Below are positions 8,623-17,888 of a stretch of DNA of 64,000 nucleotides, piece after piece (the stretch's first letter is position 1; each line of letters opens with the position of its first letter). The notes below the pieces were generated by a model. That model did not search any database. It saw nothing but the letters and a program-made list of their open reading frames with translations, and was not told where the DNA came from. The stretch lies in contig MGPE01000005.1 in the NCBI GenBank assembly GCA_001797335.1, forward strand, positions 62,001 through 126,000, read 5' to 3'. The translations under genes were made by a program, and so were the position numbers. Source of the stretch: Deltaproteobacteria bacterium GWA2_38_16 (GTDB taxonomy: Bacteria > Bdellovibrionota > JACOXK01 > 2-02-FULL-40-11).

Positions 8623-11247
8623 TTAATGGCTTTGAGTTGCCAGTGCCTTAAATTCTTCTAATTGTTGGAGCCCACCTTCAAATCGTTGAGCACCTCTTTC
8701 TACATTAGGTATTGTTTCTAAAAAATGATCAGGAACATATGAGGCATTCAAATCCTCAAAAATCCTATATGCTGTATGCGCGGTTGTTTTTCCTTTCCCA
8801 GCAAACTGATCCAATAAATATTTTATTGTAGGGCCTAGCTCTTCTCCTGAAGGTCCTCCTAGGGATTGCATCGTTTTAAAAAATTCAGTTCGATAGCGTT
8901 CAATAGCGCGTTCAAGACGAGTAGCGGCCATCATATATTCTTGGCTTTCTAATAAACGACCTGAAATGACGACATGGCTGGCACGGCTGACAATTTTAGG
9001 GATACCCCCTGCAGTGCTTGCTTTTGGAAAAACCAATTGAGAGTGTTCGCTTCCCGTGGGGCGATAATGGACACTAAATACATCGACTTGACCAGGTTTG
9101 GTGGGATGAGGGTTTGCATCAATACGATAATATCCTCGTTCTGTCATGACAGGGCCAGAAGTAGGTCCTAAGGGCATGTCGCCTGCCGTATCTCCCAGCC
9201 TATGCCAAGCGCTTGCCGAGCCTGGAACATAGGTGGAGGCGGTAGGAAGATCAGAGGCGGTTTCTGTAAGAGGAACGGTTTTAGAAATGACAAGGGATTT
9301 GGCTTGGCGGAGCTGGGCAAGGGAGCGAACGCCTGCATAAATCCCAGCTATATCTAAAGCACTAAAGGATCCAGCCAGTACGGCACTAAATACATGAGAG
9401 TTAAAATCATCTAATTCGTGAAGAGCTGCATTGGGATCTCCCCCCATGTCAGAAACAATCGAAGCGTAGAGAGTTTGATAATTTTGGCTAGCTTCCCCAG
9501 CATTTAAAACTTCTCTTCCTGTAAAGGCAATACCAGTTCCAAAAGATAGGGCAGTGGTACCCACCACTGCATATCCTGCGGCGGTCATCACTCCGGCGCC
9601 AGCTCCATAGGCCGCTAATCCTAAAGCTCCCACACCGGTTAAGAGTGCTAATGCTCCAATACCTAGTCCACCCCAAAAATACACTTTGTCCCACCATTCT
9701 TTACTTTCTTTATCGATTTTAATTCCTTGGGTGGCCGTGCAAATGGCATCCATCATTTCAGGGTGTTCAAACGCTAGTTTCCACACTCTTAAAGGATCAC
9801 GTTTTAAAAATTCTTTAAGTGCTTCTTTTGGATTTTTGCTTTTTAAATCATTCAGTTCTTGGACCTGTGTCCGAATCGTATCTTGTTGGTCTTTTAAAGC
9901 CGAATTGAGATGATCTTGGGTAATAGTGGGTAGATGCGAAGGATCATCATCTATACTATCGACAAAATCTCTGAAGGGTTTGGTAAATAAAAGAGGAGAT
10001 TTTGCCATTTCAGCTAAATGAATATCGACGGGGAGGCGTTCTTTAAAAGCATCTTTTTGACGAGCTAAAAAAAGCTCAGGAAGCCGTGGTTCTCGAACAA
10101 GTGGATACATCGGGGTGACGTTTAGAAATGAAAACTGTGGATTAGATTCTCCTTCAATTTGCCATTGGGGAGCGTGTTTAAGCCACTGGGAATATTCTTC
10201 AAAGTAGGAAGGAATATATGTAGATCCTTTGGGTCTGGTTCCTCCCATTAAACTTTCAAACATGTTTTGAATAGGCCATTCAAATGCTTGTAGATCGGGA
10301 TTTCTAGTTTCTTTCATGCGCCATAGGGCTCCCACTCCTTCTTCAATCGTGGGAGCAATTCTTTCTGGAGCGTATTCTTCAAAGGCTCCCCGACTAAAGA
10401 CAGGGGTAAATTCTTGCCCATATTCTTGAAATCCCCCTTGAAATCCCATTGTTGGGCGATCTGCATAACGGGCAACCGTCTCATAATATCTGGGAAGTAC
10501 TCGTATGGCTTTAATTCTGTTTACCGACGTTTGCAGTTGAGCCATCATGTCTTGTTGTTTTTGCGCAATGTTTGTGTGAGTGGTTTGGTTCATGACGTGT
10601 CCTAAAAGCGGTAAGTATTTTCCTTTGTCTACTGGGAGAGTTCCAAAAACTTCTTTTATGGCCAAATCCATGTCTTCTGGAACGGGGGTAGAGAATGTAC
10701 TTTTATACATCCAATAATTGGTAAACATGGCTTCCATCGTCTGATCAGAAAGATCATCCACAAATGTGTCTAAGGTGATTTGTTCTGTGATGTGAGATGT
10801 GTCTTTGGCAAGATCTTCAATGGTAGAAGTGCTTTGCGAAACAGGTCCTGAAATTTTTGAACACGCAAGTGGTCGGTCGGATTGTAAAAATACCCTAAAG
10901 GCTTGAGACTCTGCACCCTGTTGGCCACTACACTCACCAAATTGAGTGCTCAAATCCAACGCGCGTGCGAGCCTTTTTGTTTTTCCATACAGTGCTTGGT
11001 ATTGGTCTTCGGGCAATTGGGAACTGGCTAATAAGGTTTGGGATTCTTCTAAAATTTTTTGAGCCATGTTTTGGCTGGGAACCATTTCTAAAAGTTTATG
11101 GGCTTCTAAGAGGCGGCCAAATTGGGTGTTGGGTGCAACGATGGCAAGTGGCACCTGTGCATAGACTGTGTAAGGAGTGGCTAAGGTCCCTACAAAGCAT
11201 ACACACACCCAGAGGGATGTTATCTTTTGTAAAAACGTGGACTTCAC
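8623..11247 (-). CDS. Large secreted protein of unknown function with Gly/Ala-rich hydrophobic region
   Basis: Family not recognised. 874 residues starting with GTG; upstream AAGGGGA is a plausible ribosome binding site. The N-terminus has a signal peptide (about residues 1-31, ending in VYAQ). Residues 32-500 look soluble and helical with few cysteines. A strongly hydrophobic Gly/Ala-rich stretch (about 530-590, containing GVGALGLAAYGAGAG) resembles membrane-inserting segments of pore-forming or polymorphic secreted proteins. It is followed by a polar C-terminal region of about 280 residues. No catalytic motif stands out. Given the type II secretion operon in the window it could be an exported effector, but that is inference. 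It is convergent with nrnA. Confidence 0.8.
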   Translation of the reverse strand: MKSTFLQKITSLWVCVCFVGTLATPYTVYAQVPLAIVAPNTQFGRLLEAHKLLEMVPSQNMAQKILEESQTLLASSQLPEDQYQALYGKTKRLARALDLSTQFGECSGQQGAESQAFRVFLQSDRPLACSKISGPVSQSTSTIEDLAKDTSHITEQITLDTFVDDLSDQTMEAMFTNYWMYKSTFSTPVPEDMDLAIKEVFGTLPVDKGKYLPLLGHVMNQTTHTNIAQKQQDMMAQLQTSVNRIKAIRVLPRYYETVARYADRPTMGFQGGFQEYGQEFTPVFSRGAFEEYAPERIAPTIEEGVGALWRMKETRNPDLQAFEWPIQNMFESLMGGTRPKGSTYIPSYFEEYSQWLKHAPQWQIEGESNPQFSFLNVTPMYPLVREPRLPELFLARQKDAFKERLPVDIHLAEMAKSPLLFTKPFRDFVDSIDDDPSHLPTITQDHLNSALKDQQDTIRTQVQELNDLKSKNPKEALKEFLKRDPLRVWKLAFEHPEMMDAICTATQGIKIDKESKEWWDKVYFWGGLGIGALALLTGVGALGLAAYGAGAGVMTAAGYAVVGTTALSFGTGIAFTGREVLNAGEASQNYQTLYASIVSDMGGDPNAALHELDDFNSHVFSAVLAGSFSALDIAGIYAGVRSLAQLRQAKSLVISKTVPLTETASDLPTASTYVPGSASAWHRLGDTAGDMPLGPTSGPVMTERGYYRIDANPHPTKPGQVDVFSVHYRPTGSEHSQLVFPKASTAGGIPKIVSRASHVVISGRLLESQEYMMAATRLERAIERYRTEFFKTMQSLGGPSGEELGPTIKYLLDQFAGKGKTTAHTAYRIFEDLNASYVPDHFLETIPNVERGAQRFEGGLQQLEEFKALATQSH

Positions 11248-11323
11248 AACAAACGTTCCCCTTAGCTATATATTTTAACTTCAAATAGCCTAAACTCAAA
11301 GTTTTGAATTATTAAAATCAGAT

Positions 11324-11372
11324 GAGATTGCCATCCCTGCCTTCGCAGGGACAGGCTTCCTCGCAATGACAG
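11324..11372. repeat. Dispersed repeat, GAGATTGCCA...GCAATGAC type
   Basis: Begins with GAGATTGCCA and ends with CTCGCAATGAC, with an inner CCCTGCCTTCGCAGGG hairpin. The ends are complementary (ATTGC/GCAAT), giving a cruciform-prone unit. The same type is found at 20886-20928 and, inverted, at 18910-18947. It sits just upstream of the promoter at 11389. Confidence 0.75.
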
Positions 11373-11388
11373 TAAAATTTGACATTTT

Positions 11389-11418
11389 GCGTTTTTTGAT
11401 TACCATTAAAAGTATAGT
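11389..11418 (+). promoter_or_regulatory. Strong sigma-70-type promoter
   Basis: TTGACA (11389-11394), an 18 bp spacer and TATAGT (11413-11418). The predicted transcription start is near 11425, followed by an AAGGGGGG ribosome binding site and the GTG at 11448. Consensus match only. Confidence 0.7.
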
Positions 11419-11447
11419 ACGTAACTTGTCACTACAAGGGGGGAATC

Positions 11448-12149
11448 GTGAAAACACTTCTTATTTTTATTGTTACTGTAGGGACTTTTTTTATTTTACC
11501 CGCATTTGCTGATCAACCGGCAGAGATTACTAAAAAGTCTGCACTCTCTGAAAAAGATCAAAAAGCCATGGAACAAGATATGAAAGAACTCGAAACTCTA
11601 ACAGGTGAAAATCAAGTGGTTCAATCTCAGCCTCAAGCGGAGCAGAAACGAGAGGTGGCAGCCTCCTCTACTCAAAATCCAGAATTTTATAAATTTTTTG
11701 GAAAAGATATGTCCATCCGGGGAGATGGAAAATTTATTTATATTAAGGCTGGCCCTACATCGATTGTCGTAGATTCCAAAGGACGTGTGCAGATTAAGTC
11801 TGCTGATAATGTCTTTATGCAATCTAAAAAATCTATTTTTCTTCAGGCCGATGAAAATATCAATATGATGGCTGGGGGAGAAATTATTCAAACCAAAATG
11901 GGAGGGCCTAAGCCTGCTTCAGAACCAGTGGCTCCGCAAGAAGAAGTAAAGCCTTCTTTAGAAATAAAAGGAGAAACAAAAACTCCTGAAGTAATGAAAG
12001 CACCCCAAGAAGTTAAAAAAGAGGAAATAAAAGCAGAAGAAAAAGTGGAAAGTAAAGAGCCGGCTTCTGAAGCTCCAAAAGAAAGTATTCCTGAGAAAAT
12101 ACCTGAGATGACTTCTGAGCCTGTCATTGAAGAAGAAGTGATAGAATAA
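11448..12149 (+). CDS. Secreted protein with spike-like repeats and a charged tail, unknown function
   Basis: Family not recognised with certainty. 233 residues from a GTG with a strong AAGGGGGG ribosome binding site. A signal peptide covers residues 1-21 (ending FADQ). Residues 80-150 form short alternating strands (IKSADNVFMQSKKSIFLQAD, then ENINMMAGGEI) that resemble the repeating beta-strand pattern of VgrG/phage spike tips. The last 85 residues are low-complexity, rich in Pro, Glu and Lys, and probably disordered. It has its own promoter at 11389 and is convergent with the lipase-like gene. A periplasmic or surface scaffold is possible; no enzyme motif is seen. Confidence 0.78.
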   Translation: MKTLLIFIVTVGTFFILPAFADQPAEITKKSALSEKDQKAMEQDMKELETLTGENQVVQSQPQAEQKREVAASSTQNPEFYKFFGKDMSIRGDGKFIYIKAGPTSIVVDSKGRVQIKSADNVFMQSKKSIFLQADENINMMAGGEIIQTKMGGPKPASEPVAPQEEVKPSLEIKGETKTPEVMKAPQEVKKEEIKAEEKVESKEPASEAPKESIPEKIPEMTSEPVIEEEVIE

Positions 12150-12158
12150 TGCTTTTGG

Positions 12159-14726
12159 TTAGTCGATGAGTTCTCCACTACTTAGAAAATATCGAAGCAC
12201 CTGCGCCTGGGTAAAAGGCGTATAAGACATCATTTCTTTATCTTTGAGATTAGGAATAATAAGATATTCATGCTTCCCTGATGGATGAAAACGAATGGCA
12301 GATCCATGGAGAGATTCAGGAGGATTGAGCTCCGTATCGACTTTAACGATTTCTCCTTGGTGAATATTTTTAGAGAGAAGCCACTGAACCCGAGGAGGGC
12401 TAATCAATCCTGCGACTCTGGCCAAATTAATGCCGCTTAAAATAGGAACTGTCCAATCTCCTAAAGAGAGTTGAAGGAGAACACTTTTATCTTTCCAATC
12501 TTTGGTATAGTTCATGGGATCGGCGGGATCCACAGCCCATTGTCCTAAAAAGGCAAAGCGTAAAAAGTCAGGAGTATTTCGAGTGAGCCCAAGGCCTTCT
12601 TGGTAAGTGATGGTATAATCAATATGATAATCTAAAAGCCCAAAAGAATTAAAAATATCAAGCTCTATGCGATCTCCACGGTCTGAAGCTAACCGGGATA
12701 AAAATCCTTTTTGATCATTAATAGGAGTTTTAAAAACCGTGTTTTTGGTTTTGTTTCTGAGGAAAACGGTTCCTTTGGGATCTAACGGTTGAAGTACGGC
12801 AAACGCATCTTCGGTTCGGCCACTATTAATGGTCAAATAGGTTTTATTGTTTTCATGAATGCCAATAAATGCGGGTCCCCATAATTGATAGAAGATGCGC
12901 TTGGCATTAAATTTAGAACTGGTTCTAAAAAGAATATCGGTAAGGCCTCCTCCCCCCACATTTAAAATCCCAGTTTTGACCTCTGGTTCTGTTCCCATGA
13001 GAAGTCCCCCAATCATGCCTCCCATGGACATGCCGATATAGTGAATTTTGGTATTGGGTCCCCCTACGTCTAAAATACCATCACGATTAAAGTCGCCTTC
13101 AATAATCTCTAAGGTTCCATTGTTATTGAGATCCCGTCCTAACTCTTTTACAACTCGGGTCAGTTGAAAAAAATCTACAATGGTTTGACGGACAATATCT
13201 CGGGTAGAAAAAAAGTTAGCAGAGAAAAAATCTTCTCCAGAATCTGTAATCCCATCTTCATTGACATCGGTGGCTCTTCCTTCACGGGTCAAAACACGTA
13301 AAATACCTTGTCTAAAAATTCGATCAATAAGGCGGCCTATGAGAGATTCTGTTTGTAAATCTTTGTCATTAATCGTAACGCCCACCATTTGTCCTAGTTC
13401 TTTTAGTTCTTCTTTAACTGCCTCTTTTTCTTCAGAAGTGGCAGCCATAGGAAAAGTAAAGAAACGTTTTAAATAAACCGGAATGGCAGCTAAGAAATTA
13501 TCAGGCCCATGACCGGCAGCATCAATGGTAATGGTTGCCATTCCTCCTTCAGCCATTTTGTTGGCTAGCCCAATGGCATCAATCCGGTTTCTTTTGTTCC
13601 CATGTCCAAAGATGGTGATAGGGAAAGGGGCTTTGTGTCCTGGGGTTTCTTTGGGGATGGCCATCATAAAATAAACGGGTTCAGGAACAGAGCTTTGCAA
13701 AGATTCAGAATTATTTTTATTAAATTGAGGAGAAAGATAACTTCCAAATACAAAATAATTGACGGAACTCCAATCAATGAGCTCATCAAAGGGGAATCCA
13801 TCAATGAGATGAAGTTTGGCGGCTAAAGAAGTAAGATTTACAAATACTTTTTGAAGGACTGTGGGGGTTAACGTATAGCTATTGCCATCGATATCAAAAG
13901 GAAAGGTCTTAAGATCAGAAATCTCGCGAAACTGAGGAGGATATTGGGAAGAAAGTTGAGACAGCATGCCTTTTCCATAAAGGCCCTCTCGGATGAGTTT
14001 TAAATTTCGGGTGATGGATTGTGTGGTAAATTCCCAACAATAAACAATATCTTGGGTATTTATACCTGCCGTTTTTAATTCTTCTAAAAGTGTTTGGGAA
14101 GATTGGACATCCGTTGTGATAGGTGTTCCATCAAGGCCTTTTAAAGCATGGGTTAAGATGACGCCATAATGACTTTCTTCTTCCAACGGAGTTAAAGGGC
14201 GTAAAATCACCGTATTGGTTTCGTCTTCGTAAAAGGAATTACGGTTAGATTCTTTAAATAAAAAATTATTAAGGGTGCTTTGAGGATCATTGGGAAAATA
14301 AGAGGTTGGTTTTTCAATTAAATATTCAAAAAGTCCAGATCCAAAATCCAAAGGAACCGTTTTTCCATAGGAAGAAGATGTTTTGGTAAGGTTTATTACT
14401 TTAATCGAAGAAGCCTGAAGGGTGGCAAGATCCAACGGCTCACTAAAGGAGACTAAAATAGGAGAAAAAGTTCCAAATCCATTAAGCTCATTTATTCTAT
14501 CTCTCATTCTTTTTTCAAATTGAGAGTTTTTAGTGAGTAAAAACGGGTAATGAATTTTTAACCCTGTCGGAGAAGTTGCATCAGGAAGTGTAAAAGTGTT
14601 GTTGGGAAAAGGAACTTTTGGAAAGGGTAGGGCGTTGGGATCAAATAGCATTTTGGGAGTACTATGGGCAGTAATACTAATAAAGACAAACAACAGAAAG
14701 ACCCATATCCCCCTGCCCAAGTTCAT
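12159..14726 (-). CDS. Secreted alpha/beta-hydrolase (lipase-like) with Ca-binding loops
   Basis: 855-residue exported protein, with a signal peptide about residues 1-22. The N-terminal region resembles the Ig-like domain found before bacterial virulence-factor-type lipases (LVSFSEPLDLATL). The hydrolase core shows TIFGHGNKRNR, a possible oxyanion strand, and GMSMGG, a nucleophile elbow with Ser near residue 565. Between them, about residues 480-550, are Asp-rich dockerin or EF-hand-like loops (DVNEDGITDSGED, DLNNNG, DFNRDGILD) that probably bind calcium. It is a credible type II secretion substrate. Substrate specificity cannot be read. It ends 10 bp from the convergent 11448 gene. Confidence 0.8.
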   Translation of the reverse strand: MNLGRGIWVFLLFVFISITAHSTPKMLFDPNALPFPKVPFPNNTFTLPDATSPTGLKIHYPFLLTKNSQFEKRMRDRINELNGFGTFSPILVSFSEPLDLATLQASSIKVINLTKTSSSYGKTVPLDFGSGLFEYLIEKPTSYFPNDPQSTLNNFLFKESNRNSFYEDETNTVILRPLTPLEEESHYGVILTHALKGLDGTPITTDVQSSQTLLEELKTAGINTQDIVYCWEFTTQSITRNLKLIREGLYGKGMLSQLSSQYPPQFREISDLKTFPFDIDGNSYTLTPTVLQKVFVNLTSLAAKLHLIDGFPFDELIDWSSVNYFVFGSYLSPQFNKNNSESLQSSVPEPVYFMMAIPKETPGHKAPFPITIFGHGNKRNRIDAIGLANKMAEGGMATITIDAAGHGPDNFLAAIPVYLKRFFTFPMAATSEEKEAVKEELKELGQMVGVTINDKDLQTESLIGRLIDRIFRQGILRVLTREGRATDVNEDGITDSGEDFFSANFFSTRDIVRQTIVDFFQLTRVVKELGRDLNNNGTLEIIEGDFNRDGILDVGGPNTKIHYIGMSMGGMIGGLLMGTEPEVKTGILNVGGGGLTDILFRTSSKFNAKRIFYQLWGPAFIGIHENNKTYLTINSGRTEDAFAVLQPLDPKGTVFLRNKTKNTVFKTPINDQKGFLSRLASDRGDRIELDIFNSFGLLDYHIDYTITYQEGLGLTRNTPDFLRFAFLGQWAVDPADPMNYTKDWKDKSVLLQLSLGDWTVPILSGINLARVAGLISPPRVQWLLSKNIHQGEIVKVDTELNPPESLHGSAIRFHPSGKHEYLIIPNLKDKEMMSYTPFTQAQVLRYFLSSGELID

Positions 14727-14755
14727 ATATCAAGTATAAAGAATTTTGCATCTTA

Positions 14756-14785
14756 TTGACAAGAAGATTTCATTTTTGCTATTCA
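14756..14785 (+). promoter_or_regulatory. Probable promoter of the ABC exporter operon
   Basis: TTGACA at 14756-14761 is perfect. An 18 bp spacer leads to TATTCA at 14780-14785. AGGGAG at about 14803 is the ribosome binding site for the ATG at 14815. Confidence 0.5.
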
Positions 14786-14814
14786 ATAGGATACAGTACC
14801 AAAGGGAGTAAACA

Positions 14815-15756
14815 ATGATTGAAGTCCAAAATTTAACTAAACAGTATGGGAATTTAAAGGCTATTGATGATATTTCTTTTCGCGTGAACCAAGGTGAAAT
14901 TATTGGGTTTTTAGGCCCAAATGGAGCTGGAAAAACAACCACGATGCGAATTTTAACCTGTTTTATGCCGGCTACTTTTGGAAAGGCCACGGTCTGTGGA
15001 TTTGATGTTTTTCATGAATCTCATGAAGTGAAGAAAAGAATTGGGTATTTACCTGAAACCCCACCTTTGTATCCTGAAATGACGGTGAGTTCTTATTTAA
15101 ATTTTGTAGCCAAGTTAAAAGATATTCCAAGAGATAAGGTGAGACATGCTATAGATCGTGTCATTGCCAGGTGTCATTTGGGAGATGTACAAAATCGGAT
15201 TATTGGTCATTTATCTAAAGGGTATCGCCAGCGGGTGGGTTTAGCTCAAGCCCTGATTCATGATCCTCAAGTGCTTATTTTAGATGAACCAACCATTGGA
15301 TTAGATCCTAAACAAATTATTGATATTCGCACACTGATTAAAGAATTGGCCGGAGATCACACCGTCATTTTAAGTACCCATATTTTGCCTGAAGTGACGC
15401 AAACCTGCCAAAAGATCATTATTATTAATGAAGGAAAAATTGTGGCCATTGATACGTATGATCAATTGGCGTCTCAACTCAGAAAAACCGATCGTGTCGA
15501 GATTAAAATTAAAAATAGTGAAAAGGGGTTTGAAACTTTAAAAACTATTCCTGGAGTGATTGAGGTCATGAGAGATGAGGTACGAAAAGGGACCTTTATT
15601 GTGGAATGCCAAGGGGGAGATTCTATTTTAGAGTCGATCTCTAAAACTGTTGTGAACCATAACCTGGGACTTCTAGAAATGAAGTTACAGTCCTTTAGTT
15701 TGGAAGAAGTCTTTTTAAAATTAACGACGGAAGATGAAGGAGGAATGTCTTCATGA
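14815..15756 (+). CDS. ABC transporter ATP-binding protein (GldA-like, ABC-2 type)
   Basis: Cytoplasmic ATPase of an ABC-2 exporter. Walker A GPNGAGKTT (34-42), signature LSKGYRQR with downstream QAL, Walker B LILDEPTIGLDP and the switch His in STHILPEV are all intact. The 313-residue length includes a C-terminal regulatory extension common in DrrA/GldA-type proteins. It is the first gene of a four-gene operon (ATPase, permease, GldG-like protein, DUF4340 protein) with an ATGA junction to the permease. In Bacteroidetes the related GldAFG complex is tied to gliding; the same set occurs widely in non-gliding deltaproteobacteria, and its cargo is unknown. Confidence 0.9.
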   Translation: MIEVQNLTKQYGNLKAIDDISFRVNQGEIIGFLGPNGAGKTTTMRILTCFMPATFGKATVCGFDVFHESHEVKKRIGYLPETPPLYPEMTVSSYLNFVAKLKDIPRDKVRHAIDRVIARCHLGDVQNRIIGHLSKGYRQRVGLAQALIHDPQVLILDEPTIGLDPKQIIDIRTLIKELAGDHTVILSTHILPEVTQTCQKIIIINEGKIVAIDTYDQLASQLRKTDRVEIKIKNSEKGFETLKTIPGVIEVMRDEVRKGTFIVECQGGDSILESISKTVVNHNLGLLEMKLQSFSLEEVFLKLTTEDEGGMSS

Positions 15757-16517
15757 GAAGTATTTGGGCTATAACAAAGCGGGAGCTTAAGAATTATTTT
15801 TTAACCCCCATTGGATATTTGGTTGTCATTGTATTTGTAGCCATTATGAGTTGGATGTTTTGTGCAGCCATGATTGATTTTTTAAAGCGTGCCCAAAGCT
15901 ATATGGCTTTTGGAGGCATGGGAGAGATGAATTTAAATGCAATGATTATTCAACCCGTGCTGGGAAACATGGCGGTTATTTTTCTGTTGATGGGGGCTTT
16001 GATTACCATGCGTCTTTTGGCAGAAGAACGAAAAATGAAAACCATTGAATTGCTTTTGACTTCTCCCATTCATCCTTATCAAATTGTGTTGGGGAAATTC
16101 TTTTCTGTGCTTTTACTTCTGATGTTGATGCTTTCAGTGACATTTATATATCCTATTGTTTTAATGATTTTTGGAAATCCAGATATTAAACAAATATTAG
16201 CAGGATATTTGGGCGTTTTTTTATTTTGTGCAGCATTTTTATCGTTTGGACTTTTTATTTCTGCTCTCACAGAAAATCAAATTACTGCTGGTGCCATTAC
16301 GTTTGGATTATTTTTGTTCTTTTGGATTATTAGCTGGATTTCTGCCTCCCCAGATTCTTTTATTGGAAAAGTAGTGGCTTATATTTCTATTATTGATCAT
16401 CTGGCCAATTTTATTCGGGGGCTGATTGATACCAAAGATGTAATTTATTATGTGAGCTTTATCTTTTTTGGATTATTTTTAACCCATCAAGCGATTGAAT
16501 CTCAGCGGTGGAGGTAA
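15753..16517 (+). CDS. ABC-2 type permease (GldF-like)
   Basis: Membrane subunit of the exporter; 254 residues with six predicted membrane helices. The N-terminal IWAITKRELKNYFLTPIGYL is the characteristic opening of this permease family, and EERKMKTIELLLTSPI in the first cytoplasmic loop is the typical coupling segment. The start overlaps the ATPase stop by 4 bp, and the next gene begins 3 bp after the stop. Cargo unknown. Confidence 0.9.
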   Translation: MRSIWAITKRELKNYFLTPIGYLVVIVFVAIMSWMFCAAMIDFLKRAQSYMAFGGMGEMNLNAMIIQPVLGNMAVIFLLMGALITMRLLAEERKMKTIELLLTSPIHPYQIVLGKFFSVLLLLMLMLSVTFIYPIVLMIFGNPDIKQILAGYLGVFLFCAAFLSFGLFISALTENQITAGAITFGLFLFFWIISWISASPDSFIGKVVAYISIIDHLANFIRGLIDTKDVIYYVSFIFFGLFLTHQAIESQRWR

Positions 16518-16520
16518 CCT

Positions 16521-17888
16521 ATGAAGTTTCAACTTCAACGTTCAACATCTTATACACTTAATGCCGTGATCTTAGGATTTGTGGTCTTTGGAATCTTAGC
16601 ACTCTTAAATTTTATGGGTACTCGGCATTACAAGCGGTTTGATTTTACCCAACAAAAACTTTTTTCTTTAGCTCCGCAATCGATCAAAGTAGTTAAAGCG
16701 CTAAAGGATGAAGTAACAGTGACTGGATTTTTTCAGGCAAAAGAAAAGGCTCAATTTGATGATCTTTTAAATAAATATACCTATTACTCAGATAAGGTGA
16801 AAGTGAAATTTGTGGATCCAGATAAAGATGTCCAAATTGCTAAAGCATATAATGTTAAAAAATATCAAACCATGATCGTTGAAAAATCAAAACGGGAATC
16901 TCGATTTGAGGGATTGTCTGAAGAAAAATTAACCAATGCCATTATTAAAGTGGGGAAAGAAAAAACGCCGATCATTTATTTTACGAAAGGGCATGGAGAA
17001 AAAGAGATTAAAGATACAGACCGAGAAGGGTATTCGTTGGTTCAAAATCAATTGAAAGAATCCGGATATGAAGTCAAAGATCTTTTGCTTTTAGAAGTAA
17101 ATGAAATTCCAAAAGATGCTACAGGCGTAGTGATTCCTGGCCCTCAAAAACCTTTTTTACCGAAGGAAGCAGATCTTATTTTGGCGTATTTGAAAAAAGG
17201 GGGAAGGGCGATTATTTTATTAGATCCTGAAAGTAAAAAAATAGGATTAGATCCAGTGCTAGCTTCTGTGGGAATCACTGCACAGGAAGATTTGATTATT
17301 GATCCGGTGGCCACTCTCTTTGGACAAGGGGCCGCGACCCCTGTTATCTCTACCTATAGCGGGCATGATATTGTAAAGGAACAAAAAATAGCTTCTTTTT
17401 ATCCCATGGCACGTTCTTTAACGATTGCTCCAACGCTTCCTAATAAAAATATCAAGGTAGAATCCATTGGAAAAACTTCTACCAATAGCTGGGGGGAAGT
17501 AGGTTCTGTGAAGTCTGGAAAAGTTAAATTTGATGAAGGGCAAGATCATAAAGGCCCTTTAAATTTAGCCGTTGCAGCGTGGGGAAATTGGGATGGAAGT
17601 TCCAAAAAAGAAGATGAAATGAGGCTTGTGGTAATGGGAGATTCTGATTTTGCCAATAACCGATCTTTTGAATTTGCGGGAAATGGAAATCTATTTTTAA
17701 ATTCTATTGCCTGGATGATTGCCGATGAAACCGCCATTTCGATTCGACCCAATCAGGCAAGCCAGGGGAGGTTGATGCTGACTCCTTGGCAGGTCCGAAC
17801 TATTTTTATTGTGACAATTATTTTAATTCCTTTGATTGTACTAGGATCTGGGACGGTCGTGTGGACATTACGGAGAAGGGTTGCATGA
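16521..17888 (+). CDS. GldG-like ABC transporter auxiliary protein
   Basis: 455-residue protein with one N-terminal membrane helix (about 13-32), a large periplasmic domain and a C-terminal membrane helix (about 428-450). The pattern DFTQQKLFSLAPQSIKVVKA with downstream VTVTGFF, and GHGEKEI and GDSDFANN later on, match the GldG/ABC_transp_aux family. It is a periplasmic or inner-membrane partner of the upstream ATPase and permease. The stop overlaps the next ATG by 4 bp. Confidence 0.88.
   Translation: MKFQLQRSTSYTLNAVILGFVVFGILALLNFMGTRHYKRFDFTQQKLFSLAPQSIKVVKALKDEVTVTGFFQAKEKAQFDDLLNKYTYYSDKVKVKFVDPDKDVQIAKAYNVKKYQTMIVEKSKRESRFEGLSEEKLTNAIIKVGKEKTPIIYFTKGHGEKEIKDTDREGYSLVQNQLKESGYEVKDLLLLEVNEIPKDATGVVIPGPQKPFLPKEADLILAYLKKGGRAIILLDPESKKIGLDPVLASVGITAQEDLIIDPVATLFGQGAATPVISTYSGHDIVKEQKIASFYPMARSLTIAPTLPNKNIKVESIGKTSTNSWGEVGSVKSGKVKFDEGQDHKGPLNLAVAAWGNWDGSSKKEDEMRLVVMGDSDFANNRSFEFAGNGNLFLNSIAWMIADETAISIRPNQASQGRLMLTPWQVRTIFIVTIILIPLIVLGSGTVVWTLRRRVA

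Noticed and set aside
17786-17884. N-terminal extension of the DUF4340 protein
   Set aside because: It lies within the GldG-like gene, adds a Cys/Phe-rich peptide unlike the family, and the ATG at 17885 has the operon's ATGA coupling.
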